A stretch of 64,000 bases of DNA from Candidatus Poribacteria bacterium (lineage in GTDB: Bacteria; Poribacteria; WGA-4E; WGA-3G): contig JAGFCA010000055.1 in NCBI GenBank assembly GCA_022394755.1, positions 1 to 64,000 on the forward strand, in the 5' to 3' direction. The stretch's first letter is position 1; every line of letters starts with the position of its first letter. The notes under the pieces are model-generated. The model worked only from the letters and a program-made list of their open reading frames with translations. It ran no database searches and was not told the DNA's origin. Shown piece by piece: positions 56,351 through 64,000 of this stretch. Both the position numbers and the translations under genes were made by a program.

Positions 56351-57148
56351 TTAATACCCTAAACTACTTAGATATTCTCTATTGACTTTAGCTGCTTCTG
56401 CGGGTGGTCTTTCAGGATAAGGATGATCAAGTTCATTTGAAACCCAACCATCATACCCGATTGCCTCAAGCTCTTTTAGGACAGCTTTAACATCAAGACC
56501 AAGGTTACCTGCTCCAAGTTCAGCAAACCGTGCTTTTTCTCCAAAACGTTGGTTTCTGTAATCCCATGTAGCAGGATCATCTGCATGACAATCTTTTAAA
56601 TGAACATGTCCAATTCTGTTACGCAGTATATCACTTTCAAATACATCCATTGGATCACTTCCAGCTGCGAGTAGATGTCCTGTATCATAAAGCAACCATA
56701 GATTTGGAGCAACTGATAACAGCCGTTCTGCATCTTCAACTGTTTCAATCATTGTCCATAGATGTGCATGATGAAAACCTTTAATATCGTGTTTAACACA
56801 GTAGTCAAGTATTTCATCTAAGGTACGGGCAGCATTTTCAAAATCTTGATCAGATGGATCAGCACCACCCCAATCACCGCGTCTTAAAGCAGGAACTTCA
56901 GCTGCATTGTTACCTAAGGTGACATTATGTTTGACTCGATCAAGACCATCCCCACCAGCATTTACAATATGTAGACCTAAACTACGAGCAAGTGTTGCCA
57001 TCTCGACAAGACTTTCAGAGGAACTGATAGGAACACTTTCAACACCTTCCCATCCAGCTTCAGCGACTTCACCCAAAACTTTTTCAGGATTTTCTTGTTG
57101 TTCACCACCAAACTGTATTAAATGACATGCGAACTTTAGATCACTCAT
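56351..57148 (-). CDS. Sugar phosphate isomerase/epimerase (xylose-isomerase-like TIM barrel)
   Basis: 265 residues, AP_endonuc_2/IolE-like. Metal ligands fall at 'GFHHAHLWTMIE' (Glu), 'LLYDTGHLLAAG' (Asp/His), 'GHVHLKDCHADD' (His) and 'VSNELDHPYP' (Glu), the usual four-ligand divalent-metal site of this fold. It would isomerise a keto-sugar or inositol derivative. AAGGAGG, a near-perfect ribosome-binding site, precedes the ATG. It stands 13 bases upstream of the dead ATPase, so the two may once have shared a transcript. Confidence 0.88.
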   Translation of the reverse strand: MSDLKFACHLIQFGGEQQENPEKVLGEVAEAGWEGVESVPISSSESLVEMATLARSLGLHIVNAGGDGLDRVKHNVTLGNNAAEVPALRRGDWGGADPSDQDFENAARTLDEILDYCVKHDIKGFHHAHLWTMIETVEDAERLLSVAPNLWLLYDTGHLLAAGSDPMDVFESDILRNRIGHVHLKDCHADDPATWDYRNQRFGEKARFAELGAGNLGLDVKAVLKELEAIGYDGWVSNELDHPYPERPPAEAAKVNREYLSSLGY

Positions 57149-57258
57149 GTAAATACCTCCTTATTGACTATTGTTGTGTTCTGTGAGAGAAAATTTCTAT
57201 CAGGTAAGCCAACATTCCTATATTCTATGTTTTTTCCAAGTGGTAGAGACAAAATTAA

Positions 57259-58461
57259 TCAGTTAGAATCTAAGTTAATAGATTCTAAAAACTCCTTAAT
57301 CTTCCCAATTGCCTTCTTATCATAATCAAGAGCAGCATTTAAAATTGAGATTGCTTCTTGTCTAATTGTGTTGGTAAATTGATCGTGTTCTTTACATAAG
57401 TTGACAAGTTTGACTATCTCATTAATTTCTTTCTTATAATATGTAGCTGCTTCTGTAATAGATTGACGCGATTCATGATTAAACTGGTTTGTAATTTCCA
57501 ATAGATATTCTTGCGCGTTCTGACGCATTTCCCATAGCATCCAAGCAGAATGTTCAGTGAATCCAATATCAACATTCCCTGATTCTATCAGATTTATCCA
57601 CTGTTTATAGGCATCGAATCCAATAGTATCCACTTTATATGGAGCTTTGTCCAAATTAAACCTTTTACCATCGGCAAAATCTACAGCATGTTTGAGAATT
57701 GTAATATCAATATTAGTTGCATCAACTGTTTTCAATTTACTTGGAACCATGACACAATACCATTGTACTGGATCTGAATAACCAAACCCATTATAAGGAA
57801 CATGATACTCTATTCTATGTGTTTGATGCCGAACAATATATGTCTTATCCAGATCATTATATCCTACAAGTAATCCCCAACCAAATGCATTTACACCATT
57901 TTCACGTTGTTCTGTTGTCATAGGTTGCCATGCAATTGCAGGTATTCCGTTATCAATACTTTCTTTAACTTGATTCCATGTCTGTTTTTTAATGTCTTGA
58001 ATTTCATTAGGTGTAGGTGGTGGTTGAATTCCATTGAGAATCATCTGGTATTCATTGAAATCAACTCCAATGTAATTAATCATTTCCCAGAATAACCACC
58101 AGTCTATGTTTGCATGTTGCCAAACAACACCATTACCTTTCTTCATACTGAAACTAAAGGCATTACCAAATGTTGCACTTAGTCGCGGGATTGAGCATTT
58201 AACCTCTACTGTTTTTAAGATTGGGTATAATGTACCGACAAAATTACTATCATTATCAACAGGTTTTATATCTTTTAATATTGTTTCTCTATTGATTTTA
58301 TCTGATTCTCTATTCGTGTTTGATACTCCGATTTCTGAAGATATGATCAATGGAAAAATCAATATCAAGATTATAGCAATAATAAGAGATGTTGGTATCA
58401 ACTTTACTACAATATTTGAATACATGGTTGAAATTGATACGGATATATTGAGTTTACACAT
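57259..58461 (-). CDS. Membrane-anchored C39-peptidase-like / BtrH-like protein
   Basis: 400 residues. One membrane helix near the N terminus ('LIPTSLIIAIILILIFPLII'), then a domain whose stretches 'SATFGNAFSFSMKKG', 'DNGIPAIAWQPMTTEQ' and 'GWGLLVGYNDLDKTYIVRHQ' follow the pattern of C39-like and BtrH-like papain-fold proteins ('...GY D d...'), although a nucleophilic Cys is not obvious (Cys appears only at 'EVKCSIP'). The C-terminal ~100 residues are helical. Likely faces the periplasm. An ATG at 58425 is an alternative start; neither has a clear ribosome-binding site. Function unknown. Confidence 0.5.
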   Translation of the reverse strand: MCKLNISVSISTMYSNIVVKLIPTSLIIAIILILIFPLIISSEIGVSNTNRESDKINRETILKDIKPVDNDSNFVGTLYPILKTVEVKCSIPRLSATFGNAFSFSMKKGNGVVWQHANIDWWLFWEMINYIGVDFNEYQMILNGIQPPPTPNEIQDIKKQTWNQVKESIDNGIPAIAWQPMTTEQRENGVNAFGWGLLVGYNDLDKTYIVRHQTHRIEYHVPYNGFGYSDPVQWYCVMVPSKLKTVDATNIDITILKHAVDFADGKRFNLDKAPYKVDTIGFDAYKQWINLIESGNVDIGFTEHSAWMLWEMRQNAQEYLLEITNQFNHESRQSITEAATYYKKEINEIVKLVNLCKEHDQFTNTIRQEAISILNAALDYDKKAIGKIKEFLESINLDSN

Positions 58462-58500
58462 GATATTTCAAACAATAAAAATCATGGATAAGATCAAATA

Positions 58501-59466
58501 TTAGAATGGTAATGGAATATTTACCCGTTCAGCAACAGATCTTAATTGATTCTGATGCCCTTCCCCAATCGGTATCCCGATTTCAGACCATTCTTGTTCC
58601 CGTTCCCATTCTAAACCGCCAGGTAGGTCTGCTCTGTCATAACCTGGTGCTGGTTGCATTTGTCGTGCCTCGTGTATATGTTGATCAACTTCTCGTTTGA
58701 ACTCGTCAATAGGTCTGAACCGTGAAACGTCGAATGCAGCAATAAAAGCACCTTGATTTGCGCCTTCCCATATTCTTGGAGGATCTGGATCTTGATCAAA
58801 AAGCCAGATACCAGCTAAAAAACCACCGAGGCTATGGCTTATATGACTTAATCCTAATATCTTAAAAAATGCAGCTGGACACTGTTGAAAAGAAACGCCC
58901 CCATCCATACTTAATGCCATGTCTACTACTATAGGGGGTTGATCTCCTGAAGGTATGGCAAAACTCATAGGTGATGCTCCTGTAGCAGTAGTAATCGAAC
59001 CACTTGGACTATGACGAAAACGATGGCATGAAACAGCAAAACCTACACAATCCTCTTCGATTGCCATTCGAGTATATTTACCAGCACCTCCAAAATGGAA
59101 GTGGTTTCGAGTTGTTGCAGCACCCATTCCCATCTCTTTTGCTTTTTTCACTGCTGTTTTTGCAGCCTGATATGAAGCGAAATGTCCCATACCGCCATCA
59201 CCGTCATAGACTGCAGTAGTTGGAGATTCATCGATGCATTGTACATTAGGTTGGGGATTAACTTTTCCTTCAAGCATCATTCCAACATAACCAGGAGTTT
59301 GTTGTGTTCCATGACTAAAAACACCGCGAAGATCTGTAAGAACTAACAGATGTGCCATATGGGCAGCACCTTCATCAGTTGTACCTGCTTTTTTAAATGC
59401 TGCCCTGATGAATTCTCGCATCACATCAGGCATTATCCGGATAAAATCTTTTGGTACTGTATTCAT
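58501..59466 (-). CDS. Malate/L-lactate dehydrogenase (LDH2/YlbC-type) family oxidoreductase
   Basis: 321 residues. This NAD(P)-dependent family is unrelated to classical LDH/MDH; its signature stretches are 'DLRGVFSHGTQQTPGYVGMM', 'GDGGMGHFASYQAAKTAVKK' and 'GATTRNHFHFGGAGKYTRMA', all present, as is the later 'SFAIPSGDQPPIVVDMALS'. The catalytic His-Arg site in 'RGVFSHG' is intact. Members reduce 2-keto acids or ureidoglycolate; substrate unknown here. GAGGTG precedes the ATG. Its stop is 39 bases from the next gene. Confidence 0.88.
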   Translation of the reverse strand: MNTVPKDFIRIMPDVMREFIRAAFKKAGTTDEGAAHMAHLLVLTDLRGVFSHGTQQTPGYVGMMLEGKVNPQPNVQCIDESPTTAVYDGDGGMGHFASYQAAKTAVKKAKEMGMGAATTRNHFHFGGAGKYTRMAIEEDCVGFAVSCHRFRHSPSGSITTATGASPMSFAIPSGDQPPIVVDMALSMDGGVSFQQCPAAFFKILGLSHISHSLGGFLAGIWLFDQDPDPPRIWEGANQGAFIAAFDVSRFRPIDEFKREVDQHIHEARQMQPAPGYDRADLPGGLEWEREQEWSEIGIPIGEGHQNQLRSVAERVNIPLPF

Positions 59467-59625
59467 AATATTCTTTCACCTCATAGCATAGAGTAAAGAA
59501 AGTATATAAATCATATATGAAATTATTGAAGTATATAGACTCATCGTAATAAAGAATAAATCATTTTAACATAGACTAAATTCTTAGAATAGTAAATTCT
59601 CAACAGGGTTTGTAATTAATTTCAC

Positions 59626-60573
59626 TTAAACTTCAAACCTATCTTCTTGTGGATCATACAAACGGTATTTTCCATTACCTATACGCCAATAGTAATTGTG
59701 TTTAGATGATGGATGGTGACCTTTAGAATTATGATTGGTACATCCCGCAGTGATTTGGCCACTCACTGTTGAAGATTTAAAATTAGGGTTTTTTATATGT
59801 ATATGATTTTTGACATCCTTAATTGAAAATTCCACTGTTGTATCTCCATTTGTAATTTCATTAACAGCATCTTTTACTACCTCTCTTACTCCCTTATTCC
59901 CTGTCCATCGTGATGAAGATGTACCATTAGCATGTAGATTCTTCAATTCTACTTTATTATCATCTCCAATTATTGTATCCATGTCAACAAGTCTTTCACC
60001 TGTTTCCGTTTCAAAAACAGAAACCGAAATACAACTAATATCAACTCTCTGTGAAGATCGGAGATAATTACAAACACCAATAATTCTGTCAGGAATTTCT
60101 CCTGCGACTATATATAATCGTAATTTTCTATTTAGTAGAGGTAACTCGTCACTTTCTAATAAATCAAATGTATTTGTAAAAACATCATTGAACCCAATTC
60201 CTTGATGAATGTTATTTTCGTTAAAATAATTTTCAGCAATATTCTGTATTTCTTCCTTAGAAAGCCCATCCGCCCATGCTGCATATTCAAGGAGTTGTGC
60301 AACGACATCCCTTGGAGTTCTTGCTCGTTTAAATTCTACAATTACAAGATTACCATCAATATCAATACCTAATAGATCAGGATAAATTGTACCTTCTTCA
60401 TCTTTAGCACTCGGTTGCCTATCAATCCATAGGATAGTTTCATTCTGAATTAGTGCCCATGGACTATTTTCCAACCAATCTTCAATATGACTTTCATATT
60501 CTAAGCTTGTTTTTTTAGCGTGTATAAGTTTACATTCTGATGTCTCTCCACCTTCTAATCTATAGATTGCCAA
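59626..60573 (-). CDS. NucS/DUF91-like PD-(D/E)XK nuclease-type protein
   Basis: 315 residues. Core motif 'YPDLLGIDIDGNLVIVEFKR' followed by 'TPRDVVAQLLEYAAWADGL' gives Asp...Glu-x-Lys and a Q-x3-Y motif, typical of NucS/DUF91 endonucleases. A DNA-binding-type C-terminal region (~250-315) with a histidine-rich 'HNSKGHHPSSKHNYYWRIGN' follows. TTG start (60571-60573), supported by an excellent GGAGGTG SD four bases upstream. A perfect 24-base palindrome lies just before that SD (see 60593-60616). A role in mismatch-type DNA cleavage or host defence is inferred. Confidence 0.6.
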   Translation of the reverse strand: MAIYRLEGGETSECKLIHAKKTSLEYESHIEDWLENSPWALIQNETILWIDRQPSAKDEEGTIYPDLLGIDIDGNLVIVEFKRARTPRDVVAQLLEYAAWADGLSKEEIQNIAENYFNENNIHQGIGFNDVFTNTFDLLESDELPLLNRKLRLYIVAGEIPDRIIGVCNYLRSSQRVDISCISVSVFETETGERLVDMDTIIGDDNKVELKNLHANGTSSSRWTGNKGVREVVKDAVNEITNGDTTVEFSIKDVKNHIHIKNPNFKSSTVSGQITAGCTNHNSKGHHPSSKHNYYWRIGNGKYRLYDPQEDRFEV

Positions 60574-60592
60574 TTGTCACCTCCAAAATGAG

Positions 60593-60616
60593 AAAGGGAG
60601 GTATATACCTCCCTTT
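60593..60616 (-). promoter_or_regulatory. Perfect 24-base palindrome before the NucS-like gene
   Basis: AAAGGGAGGTATATACCTCCCTTT reads the same on both strands. On the minus strand it follows the sugar-isomerase stop by 25 bases and is followed by CTCATTTT, so it could be a terminator for that gene. It also lies eight bases before the SD (GGAGGTG, 60578-60584) of the next gene; its ACCTCC arm is complementary to that SD, so an alternative fold could hide the start. Confidence 0.6.
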
Positions 60617-60641
60617 ACTTAATTTATTTAATATTCTTAAT

Positions 60642-61505
60642 TTATCTGACAAAACAGGAAAGATATTCTTGGGAACGGATTAGACCTTCAGATTCTGACT
60701 CCCATGTTTTCCAATAACGGTAGTCTTCTAATTCTACACTGAATATCCCATCAAAACCTTCATCTTCAAGGATTTGAACAACTCTAAGCCAATCAACCAC
60801 ACCATCACCAGGAATCGTGTATCGCCACCAGTCTTCACCGAAGCCTCGCGCACCTTTGAAACTCGGTCCCAAATTTCCGTGTAAATACATAGCTTCTTCA
60901 TCAAAAGCAGTATCTTTACCGTGGACATGTTTAACTTTTGAGGCAAACTCATATAATGCTCGTATATGATCAATACCTATTCTAACAAGATGAGAAGGGT
61001 CGTAATTAAGTCCTAATCCTGAAGATGGACAATCTGCAAACATGGCACGCCACATTTCAGGTGTACATCCGAGGGCTGGATATGACGGTGCTCCCCCTGG
61101 CCAACCTTCAATTACAATTGTAACATCTTTGGATTCAGCATATTCTGCAATTGGTGGGACAGTTTGTTTCCAGATTTCATAGTTTTCACCACGACCTAAA
61201 CTTGCATCTTCTGGAACAAAAACACAGAACATGAGATGTACATCATTTTCTGCTGCAGCATCAATTGCAGCTTTAGCCTTTTGTGCCCCTGATTTTTGTG
61301 TAGACTTTTTAGTACTGAGGAGTTCACGTGTACCGGGTAAATCTGCTGTGCCAATTTCTAATCCAGCATCTCTTGCAGTTTTGACAACTTCAGGAGTGGC
61401 TTCACCTATATCAACTGCCTCATAACCATTATCTGCACACCATTTACAAAATTCTTCAAAAGGTAATTGTCTTGCTGTACCCGGAATTCGTAGACCTATT
61501 TTCAT
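60642..61505 (-). CDS. Sugar phosphate isomerase/epimerase (xylose-isomerase-like TIM barrel)
   Basis: 287 residues of the AP_endonuc_2 fold. Candidate metal ligands: Glu in 'IVIEGWPGG', Asp/His in 'NYDPSHLVRIG', His in 'VKHVHGKDTAF', and Glu in 'FSVELEDYRYW'. 'WRYTIPGDGVVDWLRVVQIL' is characteristic of hydroxypyruvate-isomerase/inosose-dehydratase relatives. Only distantly similar to the gene at 56351, so it is not a recent duplicate. SD AAGGAT precedes the ATG. Substrate unknown. Confidence 0.88.
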   Translation of the reverse strand: MKIGLRIPGTARQLPFEEFCKWCADNGYEAVDIGEATPEVVKTARDAGLEIGTADLPGTRELLSTKKSTQKSGAQKAKAAIDAAAENDVHLMFCVFVPEDASLGRGENYEIWKQTVPPIAEYAESKDVTIVIEGWPGGAPSYPALGCTPEMWRAMFADCPSSGLGLNYDPSHLVRIGIDHIRALYEFASKVKHVHGKDTAFDEEAMYLHGNLGPSFKGARGFGEDWWRYTIPGDGVVDWLRVVQILEDEGFDGIFSVELEDYRYWKTWESESEGLIRSQEYLSCFVR

Positions 61506-61542
61506 ATCAATCCTTACTGTTTAATTTATATTCCTGTTAATA

Positions 61543-62763
61543 TTAATAACCCATAAGACCACAACAACGGCGACATACCGGCATAGGACCATCTGTGCTG
61601 ACTGATTGTCGGAAAGTAGTGGCTTTCTGATTGTTCCACATATCTACCACTTTATCATCTTTTATATTCCCAATTATATAGTCATGATAATCTCTACAAA
61701 GACTAACATCACCATTACTATCTATTTCCATGGTCATAAAAATGCTGACACATTGATTATATCCGAATGTATGTTGATGATCAGTGTAATATCTTTGAAT
61801 TTCTCCCTTTGAGTTTAATTTTGGCATCATTATAGGTGGACAACGTTTCTGTTCATCAGAAATATTCTCCATTTCTTCGAACTTATCTAATATAATTCCG
61901 TGATCGAAATCTTTCCATGTGCCAATCCATCCATAATGTGTTTGTGGTTTAAACCCAAAACGATTTTCAAAATCTTCAGTATGTTCTTGTGCTGATTCAG
62001 CATCAATCCACCATGTCAAATAGAAAATTTGGGCATCAGCAAATTGACTTGTGAATTTGTATAGATCAACTACGACATCTATATTATACATTGTAACACA
62101 ACTAAGAGGTATGATATACGGAAATGCTTGTTTTCTATTCTTTTTCTCTGTACTCAGTGTTTCTAATGCAGCTTTTACATCTTTAAAATTATCGTAGTTT
62201 TCTGTTACTCCTGGTCGTTGTGTATTGTGTATTTCTTCATTTGGACCATCAACACTCAAGTAAATAATTTTACATGTTTCCAAGATATCATCTGCCCATC
62301 TTGCAATATTCGTAGCATTACTTACAAGTGAAATAGGCATACCTTTTTCTTTTATGTAATGAAGTAATTCAACGATACCGGGATAGAGCATAGGTTCACC
62401 ACCCCAGATATACCATACTGGTGACCATCCAGCATCAACGACTTGATCAACAAGATTTTTATATACTTCAACTGGAACTTCACGTTGTTTTAATTCCTTA
62501 ATCGATTTACCAACAAGATACCCGTTATCTCCCCATTGACCACAGGAATGACATCGTAGATTACACATATCTGTGATTCTAAGACTAACCAATTGAACTG
62601 CATCACCTTTTCCATGTTTTGCCCCAAATGGATGTCTCAAATTAAAGGTTTCTTTTGCTAACTGATATCGCATGAATTTTTGGGATGTATTCCAATCCTC
62701 TGAGAAAGCAGTAGCAAGTTGATTCACAAGGAATCTTGAAGAGATTCTACTTCTTAACGCCAT
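61543..62763 (-). CDS. Radical SAM protein with SPASM-type C-terminal cluster domain
   Basis: 406 residues. The 4Fe-4S/SAM motif is Cys67-x3-Cys71-x2-Cys74 ('CNLRCHSC'), with the glycine-rich 'YIWGGEPMLYPG' and SAM-binding 'LVSNATN' following. The C-terminal 'GDVSLCRDYHDYIIGN' and terminal 'PVCRRCCG' Cys cluster form a SPASM-like auxiliary-cluster site. Such enzymes modify peptides or mature sulfatases; here no precursor peptide is visible, and the sulfatase gene is 46 kb away. SD AAGGAG precedes the ATG. The exact reaction is not predictable. Confidence 0.88.
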   Translation of the reverse strand: MALRSRISSRFLVNQLATAFSEDWNTSQKFMRYQLAKETFNLRHPFGAKHGKGDAVQLVSLRITDMCNLRCHSCGQWGDNGYLVGKSIKELKQREVPVEVYKNLVDQVVDAGWSPVWYIWGGEPMLYPGIVELLHYIKEKGMPISLVSNATNIARWADDILETCKIIYLSVDGPNEEIHNTQRPGVTENYDNFKDVKAALETLSTEKKNRKQAFPYIIPLSCVTMYNIDVVVDLYKFTSQFADAQIFYLTWWIDAESAQEHTEDFENRFGFKPQTHYGWIGTWKDFDHGIILDKFEEMENISDEQKRCPPIMMPKLNSKGEIQRYYTDHQHTFGYNQCVSIFMTMEIDSNGDVSLCRDYHDYIIGNIKDDKVVDMWNNQKATTFRQSVSTDGPMPVCRRCCGLMGY

Positions 62764-62833
62764 TCATTCTCCTTATTGTCGTTTGCAAATTTAATGTACA
62801 TAATGAGATAATTACTACCATATATTTAATAAA

Positions 62834-63244
62834 CTATTCTTCATCTGATTTTACAAGTGATAATGCTGCAGAATTTAGACAATATCGTTTACCAGTTGGT
62901 TTAGGACCATCATCAAAAACATGACCAAGATGTGCATCGCATTTACTACATATCACCTCTATTCGTGGCATAAAGAAAATGCTGAAATCTTTCTTGGTTG
63001 CGATTGATTCATCTGAAACAGGTTCCCAAAAACTTGGCCAACCAGTACCTGAATCATATTTTGTATCTGATGTAAACAGTGGATTATTACAGCATATACA
63101 ATGGTATATTCCATTTTCTTTACAATCGTGATACTCTCCAGTAAACGCTCGTTCGGTTCCCTTCTTCCGTGTGACTTTATACTCTTCTGGAGAGAGTTGT
63201 TCTTTCCATTCTTCCTCAGATTTGATTACTTTTCCTTCACTCAT
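62834..63244 (-). CDS. msrB: Peptide-methionine (R)-S-oxide reductase
   Basis: 136 residues. It reduces methionine-R-sulfoxide in proteins. Zinc pairs Cys49-x2-Cys52 ('YHCICCN') and Cys99-x2-Cys102 ('[12 protein letters not shown]') and the catalytic Cys122 ('[11 protein letters not shown]') are present, with '[13 protein letters not shown]' a family landmark. A single-domain, cytosolic form with no fused MsrA. TGAGGAG precedes the ATG. It lies 70 bases upstream of the radical SAM gene, on the same strand. Confidence 0.97.
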   Translation of the reverse strand: MSEGKVIKSEEEWKEQLSPEEYKVTRKKGTERAFTGEYHDCKENGIYHCICCNNPLFTSDTKYDSGTGWPSFWEPVSDESIATKKDFSIFFMPRIEVICSKCDAHLGHVFDDGPKPTGKRYCLNSAALSLVKSDEE

Positions 63245-63339
63245 ATTATACTCCTCAAGGTCTTGATGTATACTATCATAACTATATTTAAAAAATCAAG
63301 ACTGTTCCATATAGATATTAAATTGATAATTTGAAAGAA

Positions 63340-64000
63340 CTACTCATCCTTTTTTATTCTTCCTATAACTTTACAAGTTGTTGCTGATAAGATTTCATAT
63401 TGTACTCCACCCCATACAATTCTCCTTTGAAAAATAGCGTAGAATGCATTGATCCCAGCCAAGAAGATAGAGATTGGTGCGACATATTTACTTACACGAA
63501 TTATATCATTAACATTAGGTTTTTCACGTAACCATTTTGGTAGATTTTTACAAACAAGATGGTAGACAAAAATCTCGAAAAAAGGAATAAAGACAATTGG
63601 CAGGAGAGATTGATACCAATAAATGAACGGTATTGATCCAAATATCAACAACCCTTTAGGGAAAAACATGATGAGTGTACCAAACCATTGCGCTAATAGT
63701 CCCATATGACGTGTCATTATCATCTGTCTGTTGGTAAATTCGATTACTTGTTTCCATGTTCTATTTTGAGTACGTGTAACTGCAATACAATCTGGCACAA
63801 AATGTATTTTTAATTTTAGATCTCTCACTGCTTTTGTTGTATTCAAATCTTCAATTGTTGCATTTTCCCATCTTTTCAGTATTTCACCTTGATTGAGTAA
63901 TTCTCTACGGAATGCATTTGATCCACCCCACACCATTGTAAAAGGATGGTCCCCCTGTAATCCTAATTGGTAATTTACCCAGATTGCTTCTACAAAAGTT
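63340..64000 (-). CDS. Family-2 glycosyltransferase, C-terminal part (ceramide-glucosyltransferase-like)
   Basis: The reading frame runs off the right edge of the window, so only the last ~220 residues are visible and the N terminus is missing. 'MVWGGSNAFRRELL' (the acceptor-side G-G-x-N-A motif), 'ATIEDLNTTKAVRDL' (catalytic-base E-D) and 'QNRTWKQVIEFTNRQ' (the Q-x-x-x-W-like motif) are those of processive or lipid-linked GT2 enzymes such as ceramide glucosyltransferases. Two or three membrane helices follow. It would glycosylate a lipid from a nucleotide sugar. Confidence 0.8.
   Translation of the reverse strand, partial: TFVEAIWVNYQLGLQGDHPFTMVWGGSNAFRRELLNQGEILKRWENATIEDLNTTKAVRDLKLKIHFVPDCIAVTRTQNRTWKQVIEFTNRQMIMTRHMGLLAQWFGTLIMFFPKGLLIFGSIPFIYWYQSLLPIVFIPFFEIFVYHLVCKNLPKWLREKPNVNDIIRVSKYVAPISIFLAGINAFYAIFQRRIVWGGVQYEILSATTCKVIGRIKKDE

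Noticed and set aside
58106-58504. 132-codon plus-strand frame opposite the C39-like gene
   Set aside because: Overlaps the N-terminal signal/membrane region of the minus-strand gene; no ribosome-binding site and no recognisable motif.
63245-63339. TCTTGAT/ATCAAGA inverted repeat as terminator upstream of msrB
   Set aside because: The arms are only seven bases and about 28 bases apart with no U-run; probably chance.
1-64000. CRISPR array, insertion sequence or prophage
   Set aside because: No regularly spaced repeats, no transposase, integrase or phage structural gene was recognised anywhere.

Overview
This window looks like a chromosomal contig from a low-G+C (about one third by eye), Gram-negative, free-living or host-associated marine-type bacterium. 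The Gram-negative call rests on an LpxI-type lipid A enzyme, a Wzi-like outer-membrane barrel, lipoproteins and many secreted proteins. The mix of phytanoyl-CoA dioxygenases, a sulfatase, Gfo/Idh/MocA oxidoreductases, xylose-isomerase-like epimerases, amidohydrolases, LamG and dockerin fragments resembles what is known for Candidatus Poribacteria and related sponge or pelagic lineages. That placement is an inference from gene content; there is no rRNA or other marker here to prove it. I see no tRNA, rRNA, CRISPR array, transposase, integrase or phage gene.

Layout: 1-837 is non-coding and holds one copy of a 34-base hairpin repeat. 838-7065 carries a lipoprotein solute-binding protein, a flavin oxidoreductase, PgsA, a Lon-N-domain protein and a Gfo/Idh oxidoreductase. 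7361-7750 is a decayed LamG gene. 7800-12105 has a secreted phosphodiesterase, a gamma-glutamyltransferase-like enzyme and a multi-pass membrane protein. 12379-16346 is a plus-strand run (GIY-YIG protein, M29 aminopeptidase, sulfatase, PhyH dioxygenase). 16366-20909 is a minus-strand run (amidohydrolase, nitrilase-like hydrolase, ABC-2 exporter pair). 20910-21983 is a repeat-bearing non-coding tract with the second copy of the 34-base element.

21984-30722 is a compact plus-strand envelope-type cluster: a 967-residue calcium-loop/propeller protein, a secreted amidotransferase-fold-like protein, eukaryote-type glutamine-dependent NAD synthetase, a Wzi-like barrel and a lytic transglycosylase. 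30719-37325 has a barrel-sandwich/KOW protein, a second PhyH enzyme, a 2-hydroxyacid dehydrogenase and two tandem family-5 solute-binding proteins, one with an N-terminal dockerin. 37684-43563 holds a HEAT-TM-TPR protein and a giant subtilisin with a type-IX-secretion-like tail. 43833-47884 has acetolactate synthase, MtnA and an amidohydrolase.

The most unusual gene is at 48288-49211: a cold-shock domain fused to two tandem Sm/Hfq-like domains, apparently a single-chain RNA chaperone, followed at once by a YkgJ-type cysteine-cluster protein. The rest (49875-64000) contains DUF971 and ferredoxin genes, LpxI, an orphan MacB-type permease, a glycosidase-like protein, a wrecked AAA-ATPase with a partner remnant, sugar isomerases, an LDH2-type dehydrogenase, a NucS-like nuclease with an odd hairpin leader, a radical SAM/SPASM protein, MsrB and a truncated glycosyltransferase at the edge. 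Several start codons are TTG or GTG; where a Shine-Dalgarno (SD) sequence decides, the chosen start is stated.
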